Part shown: one piece after another, positions 25,039 to 33,335 of the stretch | Position numbering within the stretch: position 1 is the first letter of the stretch | Layout: every line of letters starts with the position of its first letter | Assembly: GCA_947501845.1 (NCBI GenBank) | Contig: CANMXP010000017.1 | Span: 1 to 64,000 of the forward strand | Direction: 5' to 3' | Origin: an uncultured Flavobacteriaceae bacterium | GTDB taxonomy: Bacteria > Bacteroidota > Bacteroidia > Flavobacteriales > Flavobacteriaceae | DNA length: 64,000 nt | Notes under the pieces: model-generated | Databases searched by the model: none | What the model saw: the letters and a program-made list of their open reading frames with translations, nothing else | What the model was told of the DNA's origin: nothing | Made by a program: the position numbers and the translations under genes

Positions 25039-25803
25039 TTATTCATCACAACTATTCAGTTGTGCTACATATTTAGTAGCCATAGATTTAAGGCGGTTGG
25101 TATAATAATCTTTTATTTCCATAACACTTTTTCCAGATATATCTTCAGCAGAAGATTCACTATCTCTAAAAGGTTCGTAATTAGCACAATTACATGCGTT
25201 TAAAGTCTTATTGTATGTATTGATATTAGATGTAATAGCACTTTTATAAGAAAGAACCAACTGTTTCTTCTGTACTATTAATTCTTTTTCTTTTTGCTCA
25301 GCTAATTTCATTTTGATTTGCTGTTCCTTAAGTTTTAAGGCTTCTTGTTGCTGTTTCAGTCTTTGCTGTTCTCTTTGTAAATCGGTAAGTTCTGGATCTT
25401 CACTTCCTCCAGTGGCTTCAACATACGTATTAGTGTCTGAAGAAACAGAACATTTGTCGATTTCTATCACACTGTTTTTACTATAATCTCTGGCACGTTT
25501 TACATAAAAACGACCAGCTTCAAACGTTTCAGCACCATCAACTTTTGCCAATAATTCTATACATTTATCAGCAAGTTCCAATGCAGGTTCACAATTACAA
25601 TCACTCAATGTTTTTTTGGCAAGTTTAAATGATTCTAAAGATCTATTAGCATAATATTGTAAATGATTTATATTATTAGAATCATATGAATCCTTAACAT
25701 GTGAGTAGGCACTAACAAGATAAGAATTGGTGTAGTCACAATCTCCTTGCCCATTAACAACTAATGATGTGATTAGAAAGAATAATAAGTAATAATTTTT
25801 CAT
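25039..25803 (-). CDS. Secreted coiled-coil protein of unknown function
   Basis: 254 residues. Signal peptide (MKNYYLLFFLITSLVVNGQ) followed by a helical, Cys-containing domain (~20-125) with CDYTNSYLVSAYSH and SDCNCEPALELADKCIELLA. A pronounced Gln/Lys/Glu-rich coiled coil lies at ~140-185 (DLQREQQRLKQQQEALKLKE), and the tail contains NACNCANYE and ends QLNSCDE. The Cys spacing CNCxP/CNCxNY in both halves suggests a duplicated helical hairpin. I recognise no named family; similar proteins occur in Flavobacteriaceae. It is probably periplasmic. Single gene with a strong terminator. Confidence 0.7.
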   Translation of the reverse strand: MKNYYLLFFLITSLVVNGQGDCDYTNSYLVSAYSHVKDSYDSNNINHLQYYANRSLESFKLAKKTLSDCNCEPALELADKCIELLAKVDGAETFEAGRFYVKRARDYSKNSVIEIDKCSVSSDTNTYVEATGGSEDPELTDLQREQQRLKQQQEALKLKEQQIKMKLAEQKEKELIVQKKQLVLSYKSAITSNINTYNKTLNACNCANYEPFRDSESSAEDISGKSVMEIKDYYTNRLKSMATKYVAQLNSCDE

Positions 25804-25959
25804 AGAATTGGGTTTAATAACATAAATAGGGTTAGCAATGTATTAAAAAGATTATAAAAAACATGTATTTCGTCGGAATAAAATGCGTTTTATGTGATTT
25901 TTAATCGATAAATAATTTTACTTGTAATCCTAAAACTACAAATAATTAAAAATAGCCGA

Positions 25960-26475
25960 CTATATTTTGGGGTTTATAGTTTTTATAAAATCATCTATTC
26001 TAAGTTTTACCGCATTGTTAATAGTTCCATTTTCAATATAAGTGTGAATGTCACCTAAATAATGCATGCCTAAATAGTTTGCAGATTCAACAAATGGCAT
26101 AGAAAATCCTTCTTTTAAATCATCGGAATTACTGCAGCTTATCATAGCCATATTTTTACCTCTTAATTTTCTGCCAGTATTTTTATATATTCTGATTAGG
26201 TCTGAAATTCTATCAAAAAACACTTTTATAATACCGCTCATGCTATACCAATAAACAGGTGTAGCAAAAATTATAGTATCATAGGACTCAATAATATGCG
26301 TTACTAAGCCTAAGAAATCATCATCTTTATTTTTATAGTCATAATCATAATGACCAATATTTTTTGTGTTTAAATCAATAATATCAATACCATTACTCTT
26401 TGCTATATAATTGACTATTTTACTAGTGTCCCCGACACTTCTAGAACTACCTTGTAGTATTACGCTTCTATTCAT
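25960..26475 (-). CDS. NADPH-dependent FMN reductase / flavodoxin-fold oxidoreductase
   Basis: 171 residues. Flavodoxin-like fold: opening VILQGSSRSVGDTSKIVNYI (FMN phosphate-binding loop GSSRxxGxTxK), then DTIIFATPVYWYSMSGIIKVFFDRI with the family TPVYWYSMSG isoalloxazine loop, and MAMISCSNSD. Length and motifs fit the small NAD(P)H-dependent oxidoreductases (WrbA/NQO-like). It would transfer electrons from NAD(P)H to quinones or other acceptors. Divergent from ppk2 across 171 bases that contain tandem repeats, so the pair may share control. Confidence 0.88.
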   Translation of the reverse strand: MNRSVILQGSSRSVGDTSKIVNYIAKSNGIDIIDLNTKNIGHYDYDYKNKDDDFLGLVTHIIESYDTIIFATPVYWYSMSGIIKVFFDRISDLIRIYKNTGRKLRGKNMAMISCSNSDDLKEGFSMPFVESANYLGMHYLGDIHTYIENGTINNAVKLRIDDFIKTINPKI

Positions 26476-26574
26476 AATTTAAAATATTGTAAAAGTTTAA
26501 ACGCTTCATTATCAAAGAAACAATTCAAAAGGTATTTATTTAACGATTTTCAATAGAAACAATTAATGACCCGT

Positions 26575-26627
26575 ATGATATAATCGATTAGCTAACATGA
26601 TATAATCGAGGCATTTTTATATATTTA
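26575..26627 (+). promoter_or_regulatory. ppk2 promoter with tandem 13-base repeats
   Basis: ATGATATAATCGA occurs at 26575-26587 and again at 26597-26609, a 22-base period (two helical turns). A TATATTTA -7-like box follows at 26620-26627, 19 bases before the ATG. The repeats lie where an activator or repressor would contact the -33 region. Confidence 0.45.
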
Positions 26628-26646
26628 AACCCATAAACATTTAATA

Positions 26647-27498
26647 ATGGACAATTACAAAGTAACTACGAACATAATATTAGAAAATTCTGAAACTAAA
26701 GTCTTAATTGATAACGCAGAAAAAGAGTTAAAAAATGTTAGAAAGAAATTAGGTAAACTTCAAGACACTATTTATGCGCATGGAAAATATGCTGTTTTAG
26801 TCTGTTTACAAGGTATGGATACTTCAGGAAAAGACAGTTTAATACGTGAGGTTTTTAAAGATTTTAATGCACGTGGTGTCGTCGTTCATAGTTTTAAAGT
26901 CCCTACAGAATTAGAGCTTAAACACGATTACATTTGGAGACATTATATAGCACTTCCAGCTCGAGGTAAATTTGGTGTTTTTAACCGAACGCATTATGAA
27001 AATGTATTGGTAACAAGAGTACATCCAGGGTATATTTTAGGGGAAAACATTCCAACAGTGAAAACGGTTGATGATATTGATGATGCATTCTGGAATAAGC
27101 GTTTTGATCAAATCAATAATTTCGAAAAATATATAACAGAAAATGGAACCATCATTTTTAAATTTTTCTTAAACCTTTCAAAAGAAGAACAAAAAAGAAG
27201 ATTGCTCAGGCGTTTAGAGAAACAAGAAAAAAACTGGAAATTTTCTCCAGGTGATTTAAAAGAACGTAAACTTTGGGAAAAGTACCAAGAATGTTATGAA
27301 GATGCTATAAATAGAACATCTAAACCGCATGCACCCTGGTATACTATTCCAGCAGATGATAAGCCCACAGCACGTTATATGGTAGCCAAAATAATGTATG
27401 ATGTTTTGAGTAAATATACAGATATCCAAGAGCCTGAACTTGATGATGATATTAAGGCGAATCTTCAACTGTACAAGGAGGAATTAAACAACGAGTAG
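26647..27498 (+). CDS. ppk2: Polyphosphate kinase 2 family protein
   Basis: 283 residues, one-domain PPK2. Seen: Walker A-like VCLQGMDTSGKDSLIREVF (~57-75), FKVPTELELKHDYIWRHYIA, the lid-region GKFGVFNRTHYENVLVTRVHP and KFFLNLSKEEQKRRLLRRLE. Family members phosphorylate nucleotides (AMP, ADP, GDP) with polyphosphate as donor; the subclass cannot be fixed by eye, though the length and FNRTHYE text fit the class III / AMP-ADP type. Divergent from an FMN reductase-like gene, monocistronic, with a hairpin behind it. Confidence 0.92.
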   Translation: MDNYKVTTNIILENSETKVLIDNAEKELKNVRKKLGKLQDTIYAHGKYAVLVCLQGMDTSGKDSLIREVFKDFNARGVVVHSFKVPTELELKHDYIWRHYIALPARGKFGVFNRTHYENVLVTRVHPGYILGENIPTVKTVDDIDDAFWNKRFDQINNFEKYITENGTIIFKFFLNLSKEEQKRRLLRRLEKQEKNWKFSPGDLKERKLWEKYQECYEDAINRTSKPHAPWYTIPADDKPTARYMVAKIMYDVLSKYTDIQEPELDDDIKANLQLYKEELNNE

Positions 27499-27514
27499 GC
27501 ACCTTATAGTAAGT

Positions 27515-27571
27515 ATTGAACTCATCTTGACTTTTTGTGTTTAACCGAAAATGAGATAAAATGAGTTCAAT
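27515..27571 (+). terminator. Probable terminator of ppk2
   Basis: ATTGAACTCAT and ATGAGTTCAAT are perfect 11-base complements separated by 35 bases. AATTGTTTTTATGATTTTTT follows. Confidence 0.6.
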
Positions 27572-27642
27572 AATTGTTTTTATGATTTTTTTTAGATTTT
27601 AAGCTTTTAATTAGTAGTATCTTTAGACTAAAAAAGTTTTTT

Positions 27643-29055
27643 ATGAATAAATTAAAATTGTTGGTTTATCTTTTAGGCATCATACTTTCAATAAATACAT
27701 ACGCTCAAAGTGATGCTGAAGTCCTTAAAAAAATCTATAAAACATCTTTAACTAATGGTAAAAGTTATGATTGGTTGAATTACCTGTCTAACCAAATAGG
27801 CGGACGCTTATCAGGGTCTTTAAATGCAGAAAAAGCAGTTAATTATACAAAAGAAGAACTCGATAAGTTAGGTTTAGATAAGGTTTGGTTACAGCCAGTA
27901 ATGGTTCCTAAATGGGTACGTGGTTTTAAAGAATATGCATATATAGAATCTGAAAAAGGAAAAACAACAACGGTTAATGTTTGCGCCTTGGGAGGCTCTG
28001 TTGCTACGCCTGCACTAGGTTTAAAAGCGCATGTTGTTGAAGTTAAAAGCTTTGAGGAGCTAAAAACACTTGGCAAGGAAAATATAGAAGGAAAAATAAT
28101 ATTTTATAATAGACCCATGCAAGCAGATTTAGTTAACACATTTGAGGCTTATGGAGGGTGTGTTAACCAACGTTATAAAGGCGCTGTTGAAGCTTCAAAG
28201 TATGGAGCTGTTGGGGTTATTGTTAGGTCTATGAATTTAAGGCTGGACGATTTACCACATACAGGAAGTATGACTTATGATGATTTACCCGTAGCAGATC
28301 GTATTCCTTCTGCTGCCATTAGTACCAATGATGCAGAATTGTTGAGTACAATGCTAAAACTTAACAAATCTTTAAAATTCTATTTTAAGCAAAATTGTAA
28401 GCAGTTTAAAGATGTCTTGTCTTATAATGTTATCGGACAAATAACAGGAAGTGAATTTCCAAATGAATATATGATTGTTGGTGGCCATTTAGATTCTTGG
28501 GATTTGGGTGACGGTTCTCATGATGATGGTGCTGGTGTCGTTCAATCTATGGATGTATTGCGACTGTTGAAAGCATCAGGAATAAAGCCTAAAAGGAGTA
28601 TTCGTGTTGTATTGTTTATGAATGAAGAGAATGGCTTAAGAGGTGGAAAAAAATATGCTGAAGTAGCTAAACAAAAAGGAGAAAAACATGTCTTCGCTTT
28701 GGAAAGTGATGCAGGTGGATTTACGCCACGTGGGTTTTCTTTCGATTGCAATGATGCAAGTTTTAATCAGGTATTAAGTTGGCAACCGTTGTTTAAACCC
28801 TATTTGATTCATTATTTTGAGAAGGGGGGTAGCGGAGCAGATGTTGGGCCGCTAAAAACAAAGACCAATGTATTGGCAGGGTTAAGACCAGATTCACAAC
28901 GCTATTTTGATCATCACCATGCGAGTAACGATACCTTTGATGCTGTTAATAAACGAGAGTTGGAATTAGGAGCTGCCACCATGACAGCATTGGTTTATTT
29001 GTTTGATAAATATGGGGTCAACCCAATTGTAAATGAGAAACAAATAAAGAAATAG
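27643..29055 (+). CDS. Secreted M28 family metallopeptidase (carboxypeptidase Q-like)
   Basis: 470 residues. Signal peptide MNKLKLLVYLLGIILSINTYAQ. A PA-domain-like insert lies at ~115-245. The M28 catalytic part has GGHLDSWDLGDGSHDDGAG (zinc ligands His and Asp plus second Asp), FMNEENGLRGG (catalytic Glu and ligand Glu), ALESDAGGF and a final HHASNDTFD with the last His ligand. It is a di-zinc aminopeptidase/carboxypeptidase-type exopeptidase expected in the periplasm. It heads a three-gene operon: the next gene begins 2 bases after its stop. Confidence 0.92.
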   Translation: MNKLKLLVYLLGIILSINTYAQSDAEVLKKIYKTSLTNGKSYDWLNYLSNQIGGRLSGSLNAEKAVNYTKEELDKLGLDKVWLQPVMVPKWVRGFKEYAYIESEKGKTTTVNVCALGGSVATPALGLKAHVVEVKSFEELKTLGKENIEGKIIFYNRPMQADLVNTFEAYGGCVNQRYKGAVEASKYGAVGVIVRSMNLRLDDLPHTGSMTYDDLPVADRIPSAAISTNDAELLSTMLKLNKSLKFYFKQNCKQFKDVLSYNVIGQITGSEFPNEYMIVGGHLDSWDLGDGSHDDGAGVVQSMDVLRLLKASGIKPKRSIRVVLFMNEENGLRGGKKYAEVAKQKGEKHVFALESDAGGFTPRGFSFDCNDASFNQVLSWQPLFKPYLIHYFEKGGSGADVGPLKTKTNVLAGLRPDSQRYFDHHHASNDTFDAVNKRELELGAATMTALVYLFDKYGVNPIVNEKQIKK

Positions 29056-29057
29056 TT

Positions 29058-29381
29058 ATGCGGAATGAAAAGCTAAAGATTTACGATCAGCTCATAGATA
29101 AATGCCCTAGATTTGAGCGAAAAGGAAAAACAATGCCATATACGTCTGCTAATGGATATATGTTTTCTCTTTTTAATAAGGATTGTGAAATAGGTATTAG
29201 GTTTTCAAAAGAAGTACAGGAAAAATATATAAAAGAATTCAATTCATCAATATATAAGTCATACGGTGCAGTCATGAAGGGTTACGCATTGATTCCCCAA
29301 AATATGTTGGAAGATTTAGATCATGTTGCGCGTTATTTAAATGAAAGCTACGATTACGTCATGTCACTAGAACCAAAATAA
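29058..29381 (+). CDS. Small TfoX-N/YjbR-like protein
   Basis: 107 residues, cytoplasmic. The text KTMPYTSANGYMFSLFNKD, EIGIRFSKEVQEKYIKEF and SYGAVMKGYALIPQNMLEDL follows the small alpha/beta fold of TfoX N-terminal or YjbR-type domains (a substrate-tolerant fold of unknown function). I give this at family level only. It lies tightly behind the M28 peptidase gene and 6 bases before the DinB-like gene, so it belongs to the same transcript, although no functional link to the peptidase is evident. Confidence 0.7.
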   Translation: MRNEKLKIYDQLIDKCPRFERKGKTMPYTSANGYMFSLFNKDCEIGIRFSKEVQEKYIKEFNSSIYKSYGAVMKGYALIPQNMLEDLDHVARYLNESYDYVMSLEPK

Positions 29382-29387
29382 AGTACA

Positions 29388-29945
29388 ATGGATAAACTTA
29401 CTATGATTCTTGCCTTACTGATCTCAACATTTGTAATGGCACAATCCGAAAAAGAAAAATTGCCTTATTATGAAATACCAAATCAGCCCGAAAGCTATAC
29501 AGCTGGTACTGTAGCTGCCAGAATGGTAGATGGATTGGGTTTTCGCTATTATTGGGCTACGGAAGGTTTAAGACATGAAGACCTTGTTTATAAGCCTAGT
29601 GAGAGTGGACGTAGCAGTGCTGAAACGATAGATCATTTACTGGGGCTTTCAAATTTTATTCTTAGTTCAGTATCTGAGCAGGGAGAAAGAACCAAACAAA
29701 CTGAGCTCACTTTTGAAAGCAAAAGAAAGCAAACGCTATTAAATTTAAAAAAGGTCTCAGATATTTTAAGAACTATGGATGATGTGTCTAAATTTGATAA
29801 TGATAGATTTCCTTTTTGGAATATTCTCAATGGTCCTATAGCAGATGCCTTATGGCATTGCGGTCAGGTTGTTATGCTTCGTCGTGCTTCAGGAAATCCC
29901 TTTAATTCTAAAGTGAGCGTTTTTAGCGGGAAATTAAAAGAGTAG
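29388..29945 (+). CDS. Secreted DinB-like four-helix protein
   Basis: 185 residues. A short signal peptide (MDKLTMILALLISTFVMAQ) is followed by a helical domain with LRHEDLVYKPSESGRSSAET, IDHLLGLSNFILSS and DALWHCGQVVMLRRASGNP. The pattern of a His in helix 2 (IDHLLG) and a His in helix 4 (WHCGQV) matches the metal site of DinB/DUF1572-type proteins, here exported, which is less common. Enzymatic role unknown. Last gene of the M28 operon, followed by a hairpin terminator. Confidence 0.75.
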   Translation: MDKLTMILALLISTFVMAQSEKEKLPYYEIPNQPESYTAGTVAARMVDGLGFRYYWATEGLRHEDLVYKPSESGRSSAETIDHLLGLSNFILSSVSEQGERTKQTELTFESKRKQTLLNLKKVSDILRTMDDVSKFDNDRFPFWNILNGPIADALWHCGQVVMLRRASGNPFNSKVSVFSGKLKE

Positions 29946-29968
29946 AAATCATTATAAAAATAAAAAAA

Positions 29969-30000
29969 AGCTGTCTTTAAAATTATTTTTTTAGACAGCT
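29969..30000. terminator. Bidirectional terminator between convergent genes
   Basis: AGCTGTCT and AGACAGCT form an 8-base stem, extended by A/T pairs, with an A-run before and TCTTTTATT after. It serves the DinB-like gene and possibly the convergent permease gene. Confidence 0.75.
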
Positions 30001-30043
30001 TCTTTTATTTAGATCAGGTTTGATCTTAGAGGCTAATTAGTAA

Positions 30044-31357
30044 TTAGGCTCTGCTTTTTAGTTTGAATATACCATAGATAATGGATAAAACGGCTATAAA
30101 AATACCAGTAGCTATTAGTTCGTCAGTTGATAAATTAGACAAAAAGTATAAAATAATAGCGATAGAAAGTATAGGCACTAAAAACCCTCCAGGGATTTTG
30201 AATTCTCCTTCTTTAGGTTTTTGAGATTTACGTAATTTCATAACCGATAGTGCAACACCTAAATAAATAATCAAGATGGCACTACTGGCAATTATGGCCA
30301 ATTTTTCAAAACTACCAGTTGCAGAGACAATAAAGCCAATAATAGTATATACGATAATGGCTATATATGGTGTTTCAAAAGACTTGTGAATTTTAGATAA
30401 TGTTTTTAATGGGATAACGTTGTCTCTGGACAATGCATATACAACCCTAGGGTTGTTGAGTATGGAGCCGCTTAAAAAGCCAAACATGGAAACAACGGCT
30501 CCAATAAATAATAAAGTAAAGCCTAAAGGTCCAAAAATAACTTTAGCAGTCTCAGCCAACGGAGCAGCTTTAAAATTAGGTAAATCACTGCCTAAAACAC
30601 CTTGAGATACTGTTTGAATTAAAATGTACATACATACTACAATCAAAATACTAATAAATATAGCCTTTGGGACTGTACGTTTTGGATTTATAACTTCACC
30701 ACCAACTACAAGTCCCGTTTCTGCTCCCTGAAAAGCAAAAAATAAAATTAAAGAGGTTTCTCCAATCTTTCTGGTACTAGGCATGGCGTCTATATATAGA
30801 TTATTAAATGATACGTCTTTCCATCCAATAAGCACGAGGATGAGTAAAGGTGTTAATTTGGCAATAGTATTGAATTTAACTAAGCCAATGCCCTGTTTTA
30901 ATCCAATGATGTTGATATAAGCCAGCCCAAAGAAAATAATAAATAAAAATAATAAACGGATCCATTCACGTTCAAAAATAGGATAAGCCGAGCCTAATAT
31001 ATTCACTAAGGCATTAGATACTGCTGCATCTGCGAATAACGTACCAATTATTGCAAAAATACCTCCTAAAAATCCAGCATATTTACCAAAAGCAGTCTCA
31101 ATATACGTATAGGGCCCTCCAGTATTTATGACTTTACTGCCAGCTTCGGCAAAGCATAACATGACAAGGGCTATTAAAATACCACAAAAGATATAAGCAG
31201 TAATACTAGAAGCTCTCATTTTAGAAGCTATAACAGCAGGCAATGCAAAAATACCAGCGCCTATAATGATATTAACAATATTGGCAGATAAACCCAGAAC
31301 ACCAACAGTTCTTTTAAAATTTTCACTTTTTTGTTTCATACTATTATAAGTAGTCAT
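30044..31357 (-). CDS. APC superfamily amino-acid permease
   Basis: 437 residues with about twelve hydrophobic helices. Family text: NIIIGAGIFALPAVIASKMR near the N-terminus (unwound helix 1 with GAGIF), FAEAGSKVINTGGPYTYIET (helix 3 region), FFAFQGAETGLVVGGEVINP and KRTVPKAIFISILIVV (helix 6-7). These identify an APC amino-acid/polyamine transporter of the inner membrane; the substrate is not predictable. The first ATG is used here; a second ATG 18 bases on (MKQKSENF) is equally possible. A 44-codon open frame overlaps its 5' end. Confidence 0.9.
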   Translation of the reverse strand: MTTYNSMKQKSENFKRTVGVLGLSANIVNIIIGAGIFALPAVIASKMRASSITAYIFCGILIALVMLCFAEAGSKVINTGGPYTYIETAFGKYAGFLGGIFAIIGTLFADAAVSNALVNILGSAYPIFEREWIRLLFLFIIFFGLAYINIIGLKQGIGLVKFNTIAKLTPLLILVLIGWKDVSFNNLYIDAMPSTRKIGETSLILFFAFQGAETGLVVGGEVINPKRTVPKAIFISILIVVCMYILIQTVSQGVLGSDLPNFKAAPLAETAKVIFGPLGFTLLFIGAVVSMFGFLSGSILNNPRVVYALSRDNVIPLKTLSKIHKSFETPYIAIIVYTIIGFIVSATGSFEKLAIIASSAILIIYLGVALSVMKLRKSQKPKEGEFKIPGGFLVPILSIAIILYFLSNLSTDELIATGIFIAVLSIIYGIFKLKSRA

Positions 31358-31478
31358 TTTTTATAGGCGCTTGTACTAAAATCTTTTTGTGCCATATTAA
31401 AACAGATGCACCGGTTAAAAAAACAAAAACAGGGTTTAAGATATCAATGGATTTAATGTGGGTGGTTTTTATCTGCAT
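31344..31478 (-). CDS. Possible 44-residue membrane microprotein upstream of the permease
   Basis: Open frame starting ATG with MQIKTTHIKSIDILNPVFVF, then LTGASVLIWHKKILVQAPIK, ending in TAA. It has one hydrophobic segment flanked by Lys. It overlaps the permease gene start by 14 bases, an arrangement seen for coupled small genes or leader peptides. It has no recognised homologue, and a chance frame of this length is not rare in AT-rich DNA. Confidence 0.3.
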   Translation of the reverse strand: MQIKTTHIKSIDILNPVFVFLTGASVLIWHKKILVQAPIKNDYL

Positions 31479-31845
31479 AAATAGTCTACTGAAGTGTTTT
31501 TAATTACTAAACATAACCTAGAATTCTTTAAAAGTAGACAAACAACTTAAATAAAGCAAAATAGTTAATCTGTTATTAACTATTAAATTGGAAGTTTCAG
31601 TAGATAAACAGATAATATCAACATGTTAAAGATATTCCTACAAATATTCGTTTTTTTTTATTATATTGATGTAAAGTACTACAGAATTTACGATAATTAT
31701 GATGAGGTTAATTCTAAATGATTATCATCAAACAGAAAAAACACATAAGCTGGAATGTTTTAAACTGTTGCTCGTAGTATAGATATTTGAATTAAGTAAT
31801 TTCAGAGTATTATAAGTACAGAGAGTAACGAAAATTCTGAAATTA
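31479..31845. other. Gene-free stretch between lysA and the permease
   Basis: About 370 AT-rich bases. It should carry the promoter for the minus-strand permease (and microprotein) unit. Nothing else is recognised. Confidence 0.4.
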
Positions 31846-31879
31846 AAAATGTCCAATATAGATATATATTGGACATTTT
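31846..31879 (-). terminator. Intrinsic terminator of lysA
   Basis: Perfect 15-base stem AAAATGTCCAATATA / TATATTGGACATTTT with a 4-base loop, 20 bases behind the lysA stop codon. Confidence 0.8.
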
Positions 31880-31898
31880 ATTTGATTCTTAATTAAGG

Positions 31899-33134
31899 TT
31901 ATTTAACCAGGACTTTTTCTTTTTTTGAAGAAAAATCTACTTCAATTTGATTTTTAGTAATATCCTCAAAAGTTTCTCTTTTTCTAATTAAATGTGCTTT
32001 GTTCTTATACCATAAAACTTCAGCGGGTCGATATCTGGAGTTGTAATTACTAGCCATAGAAAAGCAATAAGCTCCAGCATTTTTAAAACATAAAATGTCT
32101 CCTTCGTTTATTTCGTTGATCCGACGGTTGTTTCCAAAAGTATCAGTTTCACAAATATAACCTACAACCGTGTAAAAACGCTCATGTCCTTTAGGGTTAG
32201 ATATATTTACAATATCGTGATGAGATCCATAAAACATGGGTCTAATGAGATGATTAAAACCAGAGTCTACCTGTGCGAATACTGTAGATGTTGTTTGCTT
32301 TACAGCATTTACTTTAGTTAAAAAGCTTCCAGATTCACTTACCAAAAATTTACCAGGCTCAAAAGCCAGTGTTAATTCTTTTCCGTAATTTTTACAAAAT
32401 TCATTGAACCTTGCAGATAGTTTCTTTCCTAATTCTTCAATATTGGTCTCAATATCTCCTTGTTTGTAAGGTACTTTAAAACCAGAGCCAAAATCAATAA
32501 AATCTAAATTTTTGAATTGCTTTGCGGTTTCAAATAGTATTTCACTAGCATATAAAAAGACTTCAATATCCAAGATATCACTACCTGTGTGCATATGAAT
32601 ACCGTTGATGGTCATTTTAGTATTTTCTACAATACGTAATATATGTGGTATTTGATGAATGGAAATTCCAAACTTAGAATCGATATGTCCAACAGAAATA
32701 TTACTATTACCGCCTGCCATAACATGTGGGTTAATTCGAATACATACAGGTATTTTTGGGTGTTTGGTCCCAAACTGTTCTAATATAGAAAGGTTATCTA
32801 TATTAATTTTAACTCCCAATTTAGCAGCTTCTTCAATTTCAGTTAGAGACACACCGTTTGGCGTGAAAATAATCTGTTCTGGTAAAAAACCAGCAGCCAG
32901 ACCTAGTTGTACCTCTTGAATAGACACGGTATCTATACCAGACCCCAGTGAATTTAAAAGTTTTAATATAGATATATTAGACAATGCTTTAACGGCATAG
33001 TTAATCTTAAGTTTTTTAACATTTTTAAAGGCACCAGTTAGCCTTTTATATTGATTTTCAATTTTTTCTGCATCATATACATAAACGGGGCTCCCAAAAT
33101 CTTGTGCAATTTTCAGCAATTGACTTTCTAACAT
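31899..33134 (-). CDS. lysA: Diaminopimelate decarboxylase
   Basis: 411 residues from the ATG of MLESQLLKIAQDFGSPVYVY; an upstream TTG at 33170 would add 12 unlikely residues. Alanine racemase-like PLP barrel with the PLP lysine in INYAVKALSNISILK, GIHMHTGSDI, the phosphate-binding DFGSGFKVP and EPGKFLVSESG, and the second-domain ICETDTFGNNRRI and GAYCFSMASNYNSR, where the Cys and Tyr contact substrate. It catalyses the last step of lysine synthesis, meso-DAP to lysine. Monocistronic. The leader is very AT-rich and lacks an obvious Shine-Dalgarno sequence, as is usual in this phylum. Confidence 0.94.
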   Translation of the reverse strand: MLESQLLKIAQDFGSPVYVYDAEKIENQYKRLTGAFKNVKKLKINYAVKALSNISILKLLNSLGSGIDTVSIQEVQLGLAAGFLPEQIIFTPNGVSLTEIEEAAKLGVKINIDNLSILEQFGTKHPKIPVCIRINPHVMAGGNSNISVGHIDSKFGISIHQIPHILRIVENTKMTINGIHMHTGSDILDIEVFLYASEILFETAKQFKNLDFIDFGSGFKVPYKQGDIETNIEELGKKLSARFNEFCKNYGKELTLAFEPGKFLVSESGSFLTKVNAVKQTTSTVFAQVDSGFNHLIRPMFYGSHHDIVNISNPKGHERFYTVVGYICETDTFGNNRRINEINEGDILCFKNAGAYCFSMASNYNSRYRPAEVLWYKNKAHLIRKRETFEDITKNQIEVDFSSKKEKVLVK

Positions 33135-33301
33135 AATTTTTCTAATTTTTTTCAAAGATATTTCATTCAAATAAATAAAAAATAAATAATTAAAAAATTA
33201 TACAAATTAAACAACATGTTAATTATTTAACAATTAGATTTTGACATATGAATGTTGGTAAGTTTTCGTAATTAAATTTAGGGTAAGTAATAGCTATTAT
33301 T

Positions 33302-33309
33302 TACATTTG
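33302..33309 (+). promoter_or_regulatory. Putative -7 element of sucC
   Basis: TACATTTG fits TAnnTTTG and lies 26 bases before the sucC ATG. The -33 element is not clear. Confidence 0.45.
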
Positions 33310-33335
33310 CTTTTCTTAAAACGATTACGCGAATT

